In this document: in pieces, positions 46,031 through 55,395 of the stretch
Numbering within the stretch: the stretch's first letter is position 1
Layout: each line of letters begins with the position of its first letter
Assembly (NCBI RefSeq): GCF_000981585.1
Contig: NZ_LN831776.1
Span: 5,997,187 to 6,061,186 of the forward strand
Length of the DNA stretch: 64,000 bases
Direction: 5' to 3'
Source: Paenibacillus riograndensis SBR5
GTDB lineage: Bacteria; Bacillota; Bacilli; Paenibacillales; Paenibacillaceae
Notes under the pieces: generated by a model
Told to the model about the DNA's origin: nothing
The model's input: the letters and a program-made list of their open reading frames with translations, nothing else
The model's database searches: none
Made by a program: the position numbers and the translations under genes

Positions 46031-47020
46031 ATGATCCGTGATGTGCTGTTCCCTGTCATATATGGTCTTGTAATCTTCCTCGCCGGCATGAAGCTGATGG
46101 AAGCGGCGCTGGCGAAGCTCGCCGGTCCCCTGCTCATGCGGACCCTGCATAAAGCAACCTCCACACCGTTAAAAGGCCTGATCGCCAGCAGCCTGCTGTC
46201 GGCACTGCTGCAGAGCAGCACCGCCGTAACGGTGCTGACCATCGGCATGGTTAATGCCGGACTGCTGACGTATGCCCGGACACTGGGCATTATCCTTGGC
46301 AGCAACATCGGCACCTGCCTGACCACAGAGCTGATCGGCCTGCAGATCAGCCGGATGGCCGCGCCGCTGCTGGTCTTGTCGCTGTGCTTGTGGGCGGCGG
46401 CCGTCCTGCTCGGCGAGCTGCCTGCCCCAAGCACACGGATAGCCGCCTCCTGCCGCAAGCTGTCCATACCGCTGCAGTTCATCAGCCTGGCCGCAGCCGG
46501 CTTTTCGCTTGTCCTCTGGGGCATCGCGGTCATGCAGTCGATTGGTCCAGCTCTGCAGGCCAGCGGCCTCTTCCGCTGGTTCCTGGACCATGCCGCAACC
46601 AGCGCGCTCTGGGGGCTGGCTGCCGGAGCCTGCCTGACGGCGATGCTGCACAGCAGCGCGGCGGTCATCGGCATGGCTATGGGCCTTGCCAGCTCCGGTG
46701 TCATGCCGCCCGGGCTTGGCATCGCCATTGTGCTTGGCGCCAACATCGGCACCTGCGTCACAGCCGTAATCGCCGCAATCGGCGGCTCGGCTTCCGGCAA
46801 ATTCGTCGCCGGGTCGCATGTAGCGCTTAATATCGGCGGCGCCCTGCTGTTCCTGCCCTTTATTCAGCAGCTGCAGGTCTTGTCCGCCTGGCTGGGCGGC
46901 GGTCCCGCCGCCCAGCTCGCCCATGCCCAGACAATCTTCAATGTCGTCTGCTCCCTTGGTGTGCTGCCGCTGTGCTACCTGCCGGTATGGACCCGGCTGG
47001 AGGAACGGCTGCAACCGTAA
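46031..47020 (+). CDS. Na/Pi cotransporter family protein (YqeW-like)
   Basis: A 329-residue membrane protein of the Na+/phosphate symporter family (PF02690 type). It shows the internal duplication: SALLQSSTAVTVLTIG with LGSNIGTCLTT in the first half, and TAMLHSSAAVIGMAMG with LGANIGTCVTA in the second. About eight transmembrane segments. It lacks the C-terminal PhoU domain of longer members. ATG at 46031 follows AAAGGAG. B. subtilis has its homologue yqeW between mtaB and rpsU, so this gene is in its ancestral neighbourhood though reversed in direction relative to mtaB. Substrate is inferred only. Confidence 0.9.
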   Translation: MIRDVLFPVIYGLVIFLAGMKLMEAALAKLAGPLLMRTLHKATSTPLKGLIASSLLSALLQSSTAVTVLTIGMVNAGLLTYARTLGIILGSNIGTCLTTELIGLQISRMAAPLLVLSLCLWAAAVLLGELPAPSTRIAASCRKLSIPLQFISLAAAGFSLVLWGIAVMQSIGPALQASGLFRWFLDHAATSALWGLAAGACLTAMLHSSAAVIGMAMGLASSGVMPPGLGIAIVLGANIGTCVTAVIAAIGGSASGKFVAGSHVALNIGGALLFLPFIQQLQVLSAWLGGGPAAQLAHAQTIFNVVCSLGVLPLCYLPVWTRLEERLQP

Positions 47021-47713
47021 CTGCTTGTGCTTCCGCCAGCATGCGGGTGCTGTATGATGCTGTATCATTATACTTCAATCCGCTCTGCAGTACTAATGCT
47101 ATTCTCCCCTCCCCTGATTGATTCAGAGAAGCAGCCAGGGGAACAAGCAGAAACGCCTTCGCCGTCTTTTAAGGGACGGTACCGTTTCAGCGAGAAATAG
47201 AAGGATAATTTATTGGATGAAGCATATAAATATTTGAACAAAAACGGCTGTGCCGTCCTCCACGGGACAGTGCAACCGTCTTGGTTCTTGGGTTACCTGG
47301 AGAACGACTCCCCATGAATCCTACAGCAACTCTTTAAGTGGAAAAAGGTTAACTAATTTGCCGGAGTACCCTATCATCGATAGTCCTAAGTGGAAAAAGG
47401 GACACTAATTCAGCTCATTTCGCCTTTGGACCAGAAATGTGGCCCAATTAAGTTTACTTTTTCCACTTCACTCTCAGGATTTCTTAAGTTTCGGAAAAAT
47501 AAGTTCCCTTTTTCCAACTTGCATCCGCGAAGAAGCCGGTAAGCAAGTGCTAGTTGGAATTAGGATATCTAGACCGACTCCCCCCCTCAGAACTCAGCCT
47601 TCGCCGTCTCAGCAACGGTATTTCTGCCGTTGCTCGTTACAAATTCAGCCAAAGTATTTATTCTACAACTTTAAGCATATTCTTATCCACAATGTGGAAG
47701 TAATCATTGTTTC
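47021..47713. repeat. Spacer with four AAGTGGAAAAAG-type repeats
   Basis: No gene. Four degenerate units of TAAGTGGAAAAAG-N-ACTAATT: 47334-47358 (+), 47386-47410 (+), 47446-47468 (-) and 47500-47520 (-), so two direct and two inverted. Also a hairpin with AAACG...GACGG arms near 47151-47189 and an imperfect GC-rich hairpin at about 47238-47283, one of which may end the transporter transcript. Confidence 0.6.
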
Positions 47714-49639
47714 TAGAGTAAAGGGCTGGTGCAACCCAGCCCCTCCTCATCAAACCGTACGTGAGGTTTTCCCTCATACGGCTTTCCGATGTTCGTCATT
47801 CATGGGCATGCAGATTACAATAGCGTTTTTAGTCCATATTGGATGGTCAAATATTTAACTTCTGACCTGGACCTCATCCATCTCCCGCGTTGTCTCTTCT
47901 TCGCGTACCACCGGGTTAATCTTTGCAAAATATACCAATCCAGTTTCGCTAATCTCTTTTGGCTGTAGTTCGTGTAGTAATAATTTCTCCATCCTTGAAT
48001 CTTTGGATTGAGCCATTCCACCTGTTCCGCCAACGTTCTTGAGCGCATGCTCGGAGGGGCTAATCTTTCTTTGACCACGCCTCGGATGCGCTCCTCTGCC
48101 TTTTTCGTTAGCCATTGCTGTGTGGTGTAATATACCTTCCCTTGGGAAGTTTCTGCTTTCGTTTTTCGATGGTGCATTCCTAAAAAGTCGAATCCTTCGT
48201 CTCCTGTCCACAGGCCTACAATGCGGGTTTTGGTCGGATGTAGAGTTAACTCCAGACGTTCCATGATTCTGCTTATGAGCTCATAGGCATGTTCGGCGTC
48301 CTTTTTCGTTTTACAGACTACGACGAAATCGTCTGCATACCTGGTCAGTTCCCCCAATCCACTTCCGTGTTTCTCCCATAGCCGGTCAAAGTAGTTCAAG
48401 TAGATATTCGCCAACAGCGGTGAGATGACGCCACCTTGTGGTGTCCCTAAATCGGAACGCCTCACGTTTCCTTCTTCCATAACTCCCGCCTGAAGCCATT
48501 TCCGTATTAACTTCAAGATTCTCCTGTCATTGATACGCATCTGTACCAGTTTCATGAGCTTCTCTTGATTAATGTTGTCGAAGTAACCTTGGATATCGAC
48601 GTCGACTACCCAATTTCCTTTGCGGTTGCAGGCTTTCCGGATTCGTTCCAGCGCTCCTTTCGCACTTCGCTTCGGGCGAAATCCGAAGGATACTTCTTCG
48701 AAGTCTGCTTCGAAGATGGGCTCAATCACGAGTTTGGTTGCCATCTGTATGACTCGGTCGCGCACGGTGGGTATGCCCAGCGGCCTTGGCTTCCCGTCTT
48801 TCTTTGGGATATAGTGCCGCCGCACAGGCTGCGGATGGTAGCTGCCTTCTTTCAATTCTCGCTCACAGGTCTTAAGGAAGTTCGTTTCTCCTCGTTCCTC
48901 GATGTCTGCGAGCGTCACGGCATCTACTCCTGCTGCTCCCTTATTCGCTTTCACCCGTTTCCAGGCTTCACACAGCACATCCGGGCGGTAGACCTTGTCA
49001 TACAGCGCATGAAATTTACGCTTCTTGTTCTCCTTGGCCGCATGACCTAGCTTTTCTTGGAGTTCTTGAACTTTTTCCTTTGGTGTCGTTAGCCCTTTGG
49101 CATTCACTCACTCGTACCTCCTCCAAAAGCATAAACAAAGCAGGGCTCCTTCCCTCCCTAAGGTTATGTTGTCCTTAGGTTCTTCGGTATTATGAGCCCC
49201 TCGGACTCCCTTCCCACAGACGGTTCATTTCATCTTTTGGACTTATAGAGCGTCTCTTTACGGGTTTCTAAAAAAAAAATTCCTCCCGTGTGGGGGAGGG
49301 TCTCCCCAGTTCACTGCGTCTTCTTTCCTTCCATGCCGATCCCCATACGCCGGAGGATTCTTCACTGCCGTTCCAAGTTCTCTGCAGCTTCCGTGGTCTT
49401 CACCCGTATAGGCGAGGCTCGACTTCCTCTCTCCCCCCTTGCGGGGCCTTTGTGACGACGCGGCAGGATTCACTTCATGTTACGGCCTAGCAGGTTGCTC
49501 GCCCTGTCTCTGACCGGACTTTTGTCGATGCGCTTCTACGCACAGATTTCGCCGTACGCAGGCATCCCAGCTACACGGGGGCTTGGCCCCTCCCGTGACC
49601 GGACTTTCACCGGCTAGAAGATACGTGCTTTCTGGGCAC
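47714..49639 (-). mobile_element. Group II intron, full length, about 1.93 kb
   Basis: Minus strand. The 5' end GTGCCCAGAAAGC lies at 49639; domain I sequence follows. The reverse transcriptase sits in domain IV. Domain V (47751-47785) has arms AAGCCGTATGAGG and CCTCACGTACGGTTT. Domain VI is GGGGCTGGG...CAGCCC with the end near CTTTACTCTA (47714). The exact 3' base is not certain. It lies between genes, about 60 bp beyond the terminator of the Big2 gene and just after a hairpin (GGGGGAAGCGAAGCTTACCCC-like, 49663-49683). Confidence 0.88.
47815..49107 (-). CDS. ltrA: Group II intron reverse transcriptase/maturase
   Basis: A 430-residue intron-encoded protein. Reverse transcriptase blocks: [57 protein letters not shown] and the catalytic RYADDFVVV. 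Maturase (X) domain: [15 protein letters not shown]. There is no HNH endonuclease domain. GTG at 49107 follows GGAGGAGG. The frame is intact, so the intron may still splice and move. Confidence 0.95.
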   Translation of the reverse strand: MNAKGLTTPKEKVQELQEKLGHAAKENKKRKFHALYDKVYRPDVLCEAWKRVKANKGAAGVDAVTLADIEERGETNFLKTCERELKEGSYHPQPVRRHYIPKKDGKPRPLGIPTVRDRVIQMATKLVIEPIFEADFEEVSFGFRPKRSAKGALERIRKACNRKGNWVVDVDIQGYFDNINQEKLMKLVQMRINDRRILKLIRKWLQAGVMEEGNVRRSDLGTPQGGVISPLLANIYLNYFDRLWEKHGSGLGELTRYADDFVVVCKTKKDAEHAYELISRIMERLELTLHPTKTRIVGLWTGDEGFDFLGMHHRKTKAETSQGKVYYTTQQWLTKKAEERIRGVVKERLAPPSMRSRTLAEQVEWLNPKIQGWRNYYYTNYSQKRLAKLDWYILQRLTRWYAKKRQRGRWMRSRSEVKYLTIQYGLKTLL

Positions 49640-49883
49640 GCCCTATACTATTAAATTAGGGGTAAGCTTCGCTTCCCCCAAAACATATAAATTCTTATCT
49701 TTGCACAAAATCACCCTGGCGGGTGAATAACAGCCCGGAGCTTATGAGCACAGCAATTTCTTCACCGTTCCAAAATCGACGGGTGCACGTAAGCGACGAA
49801 AAAACCCGCCACCCCCTTAAAGGCGGGTCTGCGGGTCTGCGAAATTTCTTGTGAATGATTCACCGATTGAACGGAGAATCCGT
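49640..49883. other. Spacer between group II intron and Big2 gene
   Basis: Contains the terminator of the Big2 gene (49804-49828) and a second hairpin (GGGG-AAGC-GAA-GCTT-CCCC type, about 49663-49683) right before the intron insertion point. No gene. Confidence 0.6.
49804..49828 (-). terminator. Terminator of the Big2 gene
   Basis: Stem ACCCGCC / GGCGGGT with an 11-nt loop and TTTTTT on the minus strand, 56 bases after the stop at 49884. Confidence 0.88.
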
Positions 49884-52130
49884 TTATTTCACGGTAACAG
49901 ATACCGTTACCGTTTTGTTATTGTATTTGCCCTTGATTGAGGTTGTGCCTTTACCGACAGCAGTGATGATTCCGGAAGCGCTGATCTTGGCTACGGAAGG
50001 CTTGGAGCTTGTCCATACCGTGCTTCCTGTGACCGTGGCTGTATTGCCGGTATCATACAGAGCAGTTACCACTACCCCTTGCGAAGCGCCCGGTGCCAGC
50101 TTCAGTCTGGTTTCGCTGACCGTAAGCTTGGTCAGCTTAGGCACAACTGTAATCTTGACCGTTGCCGTAATTCCCTGGTAGGACCCCGTCAGTGTCGCTG
50201 TACCTTCGTCAACCGCTTTTACCGAAGTTCCTCTAACTGTAGCCACTGCTGTATTGGAGGACTCCCAGTTCATAGCGCCGGAGAAATTCGCTGTTCTGCC
50301 GTTCGAGAAGGTTCCTGTCACTTTGATCGATTTGGAGGCTTTAATGTTCATTTCAAGCACGCTTGGCTCTACCAGCAGCTTCACAACCTTCTGCTCAATA
50401 GTTACCGGAATGCTGATGGTCTTATTGGAATACGTACCTTTCAGAGTCGCCGAGCCTTTGGATAATCCCTTCATTGTCTTGCCGGCGGCTGTCTGTTTGA
50501 CCACTGCATTGCTGCCGCTGAACTCCCATTTAATCGTCGGGGTGACATCCAGCTCATCCCCGTTCTCCAGCACCGCCTTAACCCCAGGCAGCGGCTTCTC
50601 TTCGCCAATGACCAGACTCTGCGGATCTTCAGGCCCGATCAACACAAGCACTTTATTCAGAACCGTCACTTTCAGTTCCACACTTTTACTGCGGATGGCC
50701 GAAGGGGATGCTGCAACAGTGCTATTCTTGATCTTACCGGTAAGGGTAACCGTGCCTGCCTTGCCGCCGACAAGCTTGCCGTCCTTGATCCGGACGATCT
50801 CTTCATCGGCGGAAGTCCACTCGATTTGATCACTAATCTCAAGCTTGGTGCCGTCATACTTTGTTCCGGTTACTTTTGGCAGACTCTCGGAGTCCGCCGT
50901 AAAGAGCTCCTGCTCGGTTTTATCTGCAGTTAATTCAGTAAGGGTCGGCAATACCGTAAGCTTGAATGACTTGCTGACACCGAGATACTCCCCTTTGATC
51001 ACTGTAGTCCCGACTGCCTTGGCCATTACGGTAGCTGCGGCATCTTCTGAAGCCACAGCATCGGCTGTCACTGTCGCTGCCAGCTGATTGTCAGAGCTCC
51101 AGACCGTACGTACAGATTGATTTTGGGACGAATTCACGGCATCCCGGACGAAAGACTTAACCCTAAGGCTTTCCCCAAGAAAAAGAGTCTGATCGCCCTC
51201 AGGGTTCAGCAGCAACGCCTCATATGGCGCACGCACATAGATATCTACTGATTTGGAAACCCCGAGATAGCTCGCTGTAATAACAGCCTTGCCTGTTCCT
51301 TCTATTGTAATTTTACCGGCATCTACCTTGGCAATGCTCTCATTGGAGGTTGTCCAGTTTGCATCCGCAGCAATATCCTTTTCCGGGCTGCTTTCGGTTG
51401 CTTTGGTCATTGCGGACAATTGCACAGGTGAGTCGCCGACCAGCAGTTCCATTTCCTTGACGGCAGTGTCTTTCGCCTTATCCTTCAGCACAATGGCTGA
51501 ATACGGGAGCTGCACCACGGCTTTGAAAGTGGCAGTCAACCCTTTGTATTTGGCTGTAATTGTCGACTTCCCTTCACCCACAAGGGTGATTTTGCCATCC
51601 TCAATCGTAAGTACATTCGGATTGGAGCTGGTCCAGTCCGCATCGGCTGACACATCTTTTACAGAAGTGGCTGATTCTCCGCCAACGACTTTGGCTTTGA
51701 CCTGCAGAGACTCTTCACTGTCGCCGAGTTTATAGTTGCCATCGGAGCTGCGCTCCAATGTCAATTCCTTGAAGGGATGAGTTACGGATACCTCAAGCGT
51801 AGCGATCGCATTGTTGTACGTTGCTGTAATCATCGCAGTACCAGTGTTTACCGCTGTTAGCAGTCCGTTGGCTACTTTGACAACATTCGTATTGGAAGAC
51901 GTCCAGATGGCTGCAGCCGTGATATCCCTTTTGGAAGAAGACCCCTCCAGGCTGGCATAGACCTTAAGCTGCTTGGGTGTCTGTCCAACGGTAAGCTCTA
52001 CTTTTGCGGAGCTGTCGAATTCAATGGAATTGAGGTCGCCAGTAGCTGCAAAGACGTTTACCGGAAAAACTGCAAAAGTCAGCAATATCATAATGAGGAT
52101 CATTTTCGTCATTTTCCTGTACACAGTCAT
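49884..52130 (-). CDS. Secreted protein with eight Big2-type Ig-like repeats
   Basis: A 748-residue exported protein. Signal peptide MTVYRKMTKMILIMILLTFA... cut near VFAATG (about residue 29). The rest is eight bacterial Ig-like (Big2) repeats of about 90 residues. Each has the W-x-SSN/SDN core (IWTSSNTNVVKV, DWTSSNPNVLTI, NWTTSNESIAKV, VWSSDNQLAATV, EWTSADEEIVRI, KWEFSGSNAVV, NWESSNTAVATV, VWTSSKPSVAKI) followed by G-x-A/T-x-I-x-A/G-x-Y. No SLH, sortase or catalytic domain is seen, so it is probably a structural or adhesive wall-associated protein. ATG 52130 follows GGAGAG. Single gene with its own terminator. Confidence 0.88.
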   Translation of the reverse strand: MTVYRKMTKMILIMILLTFAVFPVNVFAATGDLNSIEFDSSAKVELTVGQTPKQLKVYASLEGSSSKRDITAAAIWTSSNTNVVKVANGLLTAVNTGTAMITATYNNAIATLEVSVTHPFKELTLERSSDGNYKLGDSEESLQVKAKVVGGESATSVKDVSADADWTSSNPNVLTIEDGKITLVGEGKSTITAKYKGLTATFKAVVQLPYSAIVLKDKAKDTAVKEMELLVGDSPVQLSAMTKATESSPEKDIAADANWTTSNESIAKVDAGKITIEGTGKAVITASYLGVSKSVDIYVRAPYEALLLNPEGDQTLFLGESLRVKSFVRDAVNSSQNQSVRTVWSSDNQLAATVTADAVASEDAAATVMAKAVGTTVIKGEYLGVSKSFKLTVLPTLTELTADKTEQELFTADSESLPKVTGTKYDGTKLEISDQIEWTSADEEIVRIKDGKLVGGKAGTVTLTGKIKNSTVAASPSAIRSKSVELKVTVLNKVLVLIGPEDPQSLVIGEEKPLPGVKAVLENGDELDVTPTIKWEFSGSNAVVKQTAAGKTMKGLSKGSATLKGTYSNKTISIPVTIEQKVVKLLVEPSVLEMNIKASKSIKVTGTFSNGRTANFSGAMNWESSNTAVATVRGTSVKAVDEGTATLTGSYQGITATVKITVVPKLTKLTVSETRLKLAPGASQGVVVTALYDTGNTATVTGSTVWTSSKPSVAKISASGIITAVGKGTTSIKGKYNNKTVTVSVTVK

Positions 52131-52514
52131 TGTTTCTCTCCTTAGGCATTAAAATTGTCGGTGCTCATTTTTCCACACTCTTCCACCTATATCGACAATT
52201 ACGGCCTGAGTGTTTACCCTATTTCCAAATTTTTTTCAGCAGCGGCCAAATTCGGGACTTTCTAACTATATAAGTTGAACTTTAGTTTTACATTGTGGGG
52301 TATGGTCGTAACTGCGGGGAATGTTTGGACTTCCAGCCGCTGTATGTCCCCAGATTTCTTGATTGGAACCGCCTTTTGCGGTTGAAATCCGGTGACTGAT
52401 TATGCTTCCGATGCGAGCTTTCCTACGGAAAGCTTTCAGGCGGACGCTACCGCTCTTCCAGTTCCAAACTTCCCCTCCGCACTTTTACCCTTTTGTTAGC
52501 TTTTCAAGTTCGCT
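52131..52514. other. Spacer between the Big2 and NUDIX genes
   Basis: 384 bp without a gene. The part near 52250-52310 is AT-rich and should hold the Big2 promoter, but no clear pair of hexamers was found. A small hairpin AACCGC-N5-GCGGTT lies at 52367-52383. The stretch 52400-52490 is GC-rich and looks like degraded repeat DNA. Confidence 0.4.
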
Positions 52515-52952
52515 TTATATAGACGTCTTCACTCCCAGCAGCGATAAAGCTTTGCGCAGAACCTGGATATTATTCGAGTACGAGTTGCCTGTTCCCCGTA
52601 TCCAGGCAGCCGCCGGATCATGCCATTCCACAGCGTTTATCTCCTCGGTCTGCGCCTTAGTCTCACCGCCTACAGACTCCACCAGAAAATAATGAACCTC
52701 CTTATTCACTAAGCCGTGAACCGGATGCTGAAACGTATATTTAATCACATCAATCGGCGCTTTGATTGCCCCGACTGTCCCTGTCTCCTCACGGATTTCG
52801 CGCAATGCGGTTTCCTCCACAGTTTCCCCCTGCTCCATCTTGCCTTTGGGCAGCGCAATTCTGCCGTACCGGTCTACAATGAGCTGAACCTCCAGACCGT
52901 CCGCCCCTTGCCGGTAGACCACTCCGCCCGCTGAAATCTGCTTATATGCCAT
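52515..52952 (-). CDS. NUDIX hydrolase
   Basis: A 145-residue NUDIX protein with the full box GKMEQGETVEETALREIREE (then TGT), preceded by ALPK as in diadenosine-polyphosphate hydrolases. Substrate not determinable. The ATG at 52952 is preferred: the ATG at 52958 would abut the GGAGG site, whereas 52952 has normal spacing. The leader carries the AAAACTTTTAGGAGG motif. Confidence 0.92.
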   Translation of the reverse strand: MAYKQISAGGVVYRQGADGLEVQLIVDRYGRIALPKGKMEQGETVEETALREIREETGTVGAIKAPIDVIKYTFQHPVHGLVNKEVHYFLVESVGGETKAQTEEINAVEWHDPAAAWIRGTGNSYSNNIQVLRKALSLLGVKTSI

Positions 52953-52958
52953 CTTCAT

Positions 52959-53061
52959 CCTCCTAAAAGTTTTGCCTGTGTTGCATCATTGATTTACTTC
53001 GGGCAAAACTTGCTTCGTAAGCCTATGCTCTTCTTGAATATATTACCCTAATAACAAAATA
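52959..53061. repeat. Leader repeat upstream of the NUDIX gene
   Basis: Contains CAAAACTTTTAGGAGGA next to the start and, near 52999-53024, AAAACTTGCTTCGTAAGCC, a relative of the 27-bp repeats before cdd. Confidence 0.5.
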
Positions 53062-53078
53062 GCCCCACAATGTGGGGC
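53062..53078 (-). terminator. Terminator of the rsmE-mtaB unit
   Basis: Perfect stem GCCCCAC / GTGGGGC with a 3-nt loop, followed on the minus strand by TATTTTGTTATT, 60 bases after the mtaB stop. Confidence 0.75.
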
Positions 53079-53137
53079 GTTTCGTAAAACCACGCAGCGA
53101 AGTGGAAAAAGTTATACCAAAGATTGTGGACGAAGCC

Positions 53138-54481
53138 CTACTGCACAATCTGGCGGAGCCCGCTCCGGTTCACGCTGACCAGCTCACCACGGCATTCGTT
53201 CACTCCCGCTTCCGTAATCTTCACCTGGCAGAGCTCTCCCTGCAGGGAGTCATCGCCGTTGAAGAATACCTGCAGATAGTTATCGCTGAAGCCGTGCTGT
53301 ATGCTGCGGCCGGGAGCATTTTTGGCCGATCTCTCGGCAATGACGGATACCGTTTTGCCAACGAACCTGCGGGCATAGGCCAGCTGCATTTCTTCGGAGA
53401 GGTCAATCAGCTGCTGAACGCGGGCATTCTTGATGTCCTCATCCACCTGGTTCAGCATCCGTGCTGCAGGAGTCCCTGTACGCTTGGAATACGGGAATAC
53501 ATGCATCTCCGAGTAGTTGACCGCCTTCATGAAATCGTAGCCGGCGCGGAACATTTCCTCGGTTTCACCCGGGAAACCGACAATAACGTCCGTCGTGATG
53601 CCTACATCCGGCATCGCCTGCCGGATCAGCTCCATTTTGGCGTAATACTCTTCTGTCGTATATTTGCGGCGCATCGCCTTCAGCACTTCGTTATGTCCGG
53701 CCTGCAGCGGAATATGCAGATGACGGCACATTTTGGAGCTGCGGTTCAGCACGTCCAGCAGCTTCCCGTCAATCTGGCTGGCTTCAATCGAGCTGATGCG
53801 CACCCGTTCCAGCCCGTCTACCTGATCCAGCTCCCACAGCAGATCGGCAAGCCGGTAATTCTCCAGATCATCCCCGTAGCCTCCGGTATGAATACCGGTC
53901 AGGACAAATTCCTTGTATCCGGCTTCCACCAATTGATACGCCTGGGCAACAATCGACTTCGGATCACGGCTGCGCGACAGTCCGCGCGACCAGGGAATGA
54001 TGCAGAAGGTGCAGAAGTTGTTGCAGCCATCCTGGATTTTCATAAAAGCCCGCGTCCGGTCGGCAAAGCCCGGCACATCCAGCTCTTCAAACTCCCGTGT
54101 CTTCATAATGTTGCGGACAGCATTCACCGGCTGGCGGGATTCCTGGATGTTCTTCACATGGGTCATGATATGCTCGCGGTCCTGGTTCCCGATCACGAGG
54201 TCAACCCCCGGAATATCTAGAATCTCACCAGGCGAGGTCTGTGCATAGCAGCCCGTTACAGCCACAATCGCCTCCGGATTGCGGCGCACGGCGCGGCGGA
54301 TCATTTGGCGGCTTTTTTTGTCGCCGGTGTTGGTTACTGTACAGGTGTTGATCAAATAGACATCGGCGGGCCCTTCGAAGTCAACCTGCTCGTAACCTTC
54401 ATTTTTGAAAAGCTGCCAGATGGCTTCAGTGTCGTAGAAATTCACTTTACAACCTAAAGTATAAAATGCTACGGATGGCAT
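53138..54481 (-). CDS. mtaB: tRNA (N6-threonylcarbamoyladenosine(37)-C2)-methylthiotransferase MtaB
   Basis: Radical-SAM methylthiotransferase making ms2t6A37 in tRNA (B. subtilis yqeV), 447 residues. N-terminal UPF0004 domain with cluster cysteines in TLGCKVN, INTCTVTN and VTGCYAQ; radical-SAM cluster CNNFCTFCIIPWSRG; C-terminal TRAM region. The ATG at 54481 follows GGGGGAG and overlaps the rsmE end by 13 bp. Conserved order prmA-rsmE-mtaB. Confidence 0.97.
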   Translation of the reverse strand: MPSVAFYTLGCKVNFYDTEAIWQLFKNEGYEQVDFEGPADVYLINTCTVTNTGDKKSRQMIRRAVRRNPEAIVAVTGCYAQTSPGEILDIPGVDLVIGNQDREHIMTHVKNIQESRQPVNAVRNIMKTREFEELDVPGFADRTRAFMKIQDGCNNFCTFCIIPWSRGLSRSRDPKSIVAQAYQLVEAGYKEFVLTGIHTGGYGDDLENYRLADLLWELDQVDGLERVRISSIEASQIDGKLLDVLNRSSKMCRHLHIPLQAGHNEVLKAMRRKYTTEEYYAKMELIRQAMPDVGITTDVIVGFPGETEEMFRAGYDFMKAVNYSEMHVFPYSKRTGTPAARMLNQVDEDIKNARVQQLIDLSEEMQLAYARRFVGKTVSVIAERSAKNAPGRSIQHGFSDNYLQVFFNGDDSLQGELCQVKITEAGVNECRGELVSVNRSGLRQIVQ

Positions 54482-55248
54482 TGTTCAAGCTCCCCCATTT
54501 CTCCGGATTCATATAAAATACAGGCTGCGGCTACCATGCCTGCCGTCTCGCAGCGCAAAATGCGCCGTCCAAGCCCGACCGACACCGCCCCGGCCTCTTC
54601 AGCCGCACGGCATTCCTCCGGACTGAAGCCGCCCTCAGGGCCGACTACGACCATAACCTTCCCTGTTGACTGCGGCGGCAGGGCGGACAACCAGGGAGCA
54701 GCCGCGCTGCGGAGCTGCAGGCCTTCTTCTTTTTCATAACAAAAATACACAGCGTCATACCCGCTGAAGCTCTTCAGCAGCAGTTTCCAGCTGAGCGGCG
54801 AGTGCACTTCCGGAACGATGTTCCGGTGTGCCTGCTCGGCGGCCTCTTTGCAGATTTTGCGCCAGCGCTCCAGCCGTTTGCTCTCCTTGCGCTCGTCATA
54901 CTGCACAATCGTACGCTCCGAGAGAAAAGGAACGAAGGCTACCGCGCCGATTTCGGTACATTTTTGAATCACCGTCTCCAGCTTGTCTCCTTTGGGCAGA
55001 CTCTGGGCCACTGTGATTTTGATCCGCGGCTCATGCGTCATATCCAGCAGTTCCAGGATATTTACGGTCACTTCACCGGGTTCAATCCCGGCAATCTCCA
55101 CCAGCGCCTCCCGGGAGACTCCGTCGCTGACGATCAGCTTGTCCCCGGCCTTGCCGCGCATAACCTTGGCGATATGCCGGGCATCCTCCCCGCTGATCAT
55201 TACCGTGTCCGGATGAAACTGCTCCGGTGTTACAAAATAACGCTGCAT
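54469..55248 (-). CDS. rsmE: 16S rRNA (uracil(1498)-N3)-methyltransferase RsmE
   Basis: SPOUT-class methyltransferase, 259 residues. N-terminal PUA-like domain (MQRYFVTPEQF), then the knotted domain with QKCTEIGAVAFVPF, VVVGPEGGFSPEE and LGRRILRCETAGMVA. Modifies U1498 of 16S rRNA. Start ATG 55248 has only a weak GATGATGAG site. Coupled to mtaB. Confidence 0.96.
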   Translation of the reverse strand: MQRYFVTPEQFHPDTVMISGEDARHIAKVMRGKAGDKLIVSDGVSREALVEIAGIEPGEVTVNILELLDMTHEPRIKITVAQSLPKGDKLETVIQKCTEIGAVAFVPFLSERTIVQYDERKESKRLERWRKICKEAAEQAHRNIVPEVHSPLSWKLLLKSFSGYDAVYFCYEKEEGLQLRSAAAPWLSALPPQSTGKVMVVVGPEGGFSPEECRAAEEAGAVSVGLGRRILRCETAGMVAAACILYESGEMGELEQCHP

Positions 55249-55395
55249 CTACTCATCATCCTGTCCCTTGTTCAGCATTAAAGCGGCAGCGTTCCTGCTT
55301 CCCAGGTTCCCTGCCGCCGCTCTGCACACATCAATTCCCCGCTAAAAATACCACGTTACATCATACAACGTTTGATTTGCTGTGAACAGTCCCCG

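Noticed and set aside
46169..47068. Minus-strand open frame of 299 codons, and 45901-46800
   Set aside because: Antisense to the Na/Pi transporter, which has duplicated QSS motifs. The antisense products are compositionally biased.
47439..47858. Plus-strand frame of 139 codons
   Set aside because: It crosses the AAGTGGAAAAAG repeats and the 3' end of the group II intron; no ribosome site or family likeness.
48565..49050. Plus-strand frame of 161 codons inside the intron
   Set aside because: Antisense to the reverse transcriptase.
53072..54220. Plus-strand open frame of 382 codons
   Set aside because: Antisense to mtaB with its radical-SAM motifs.
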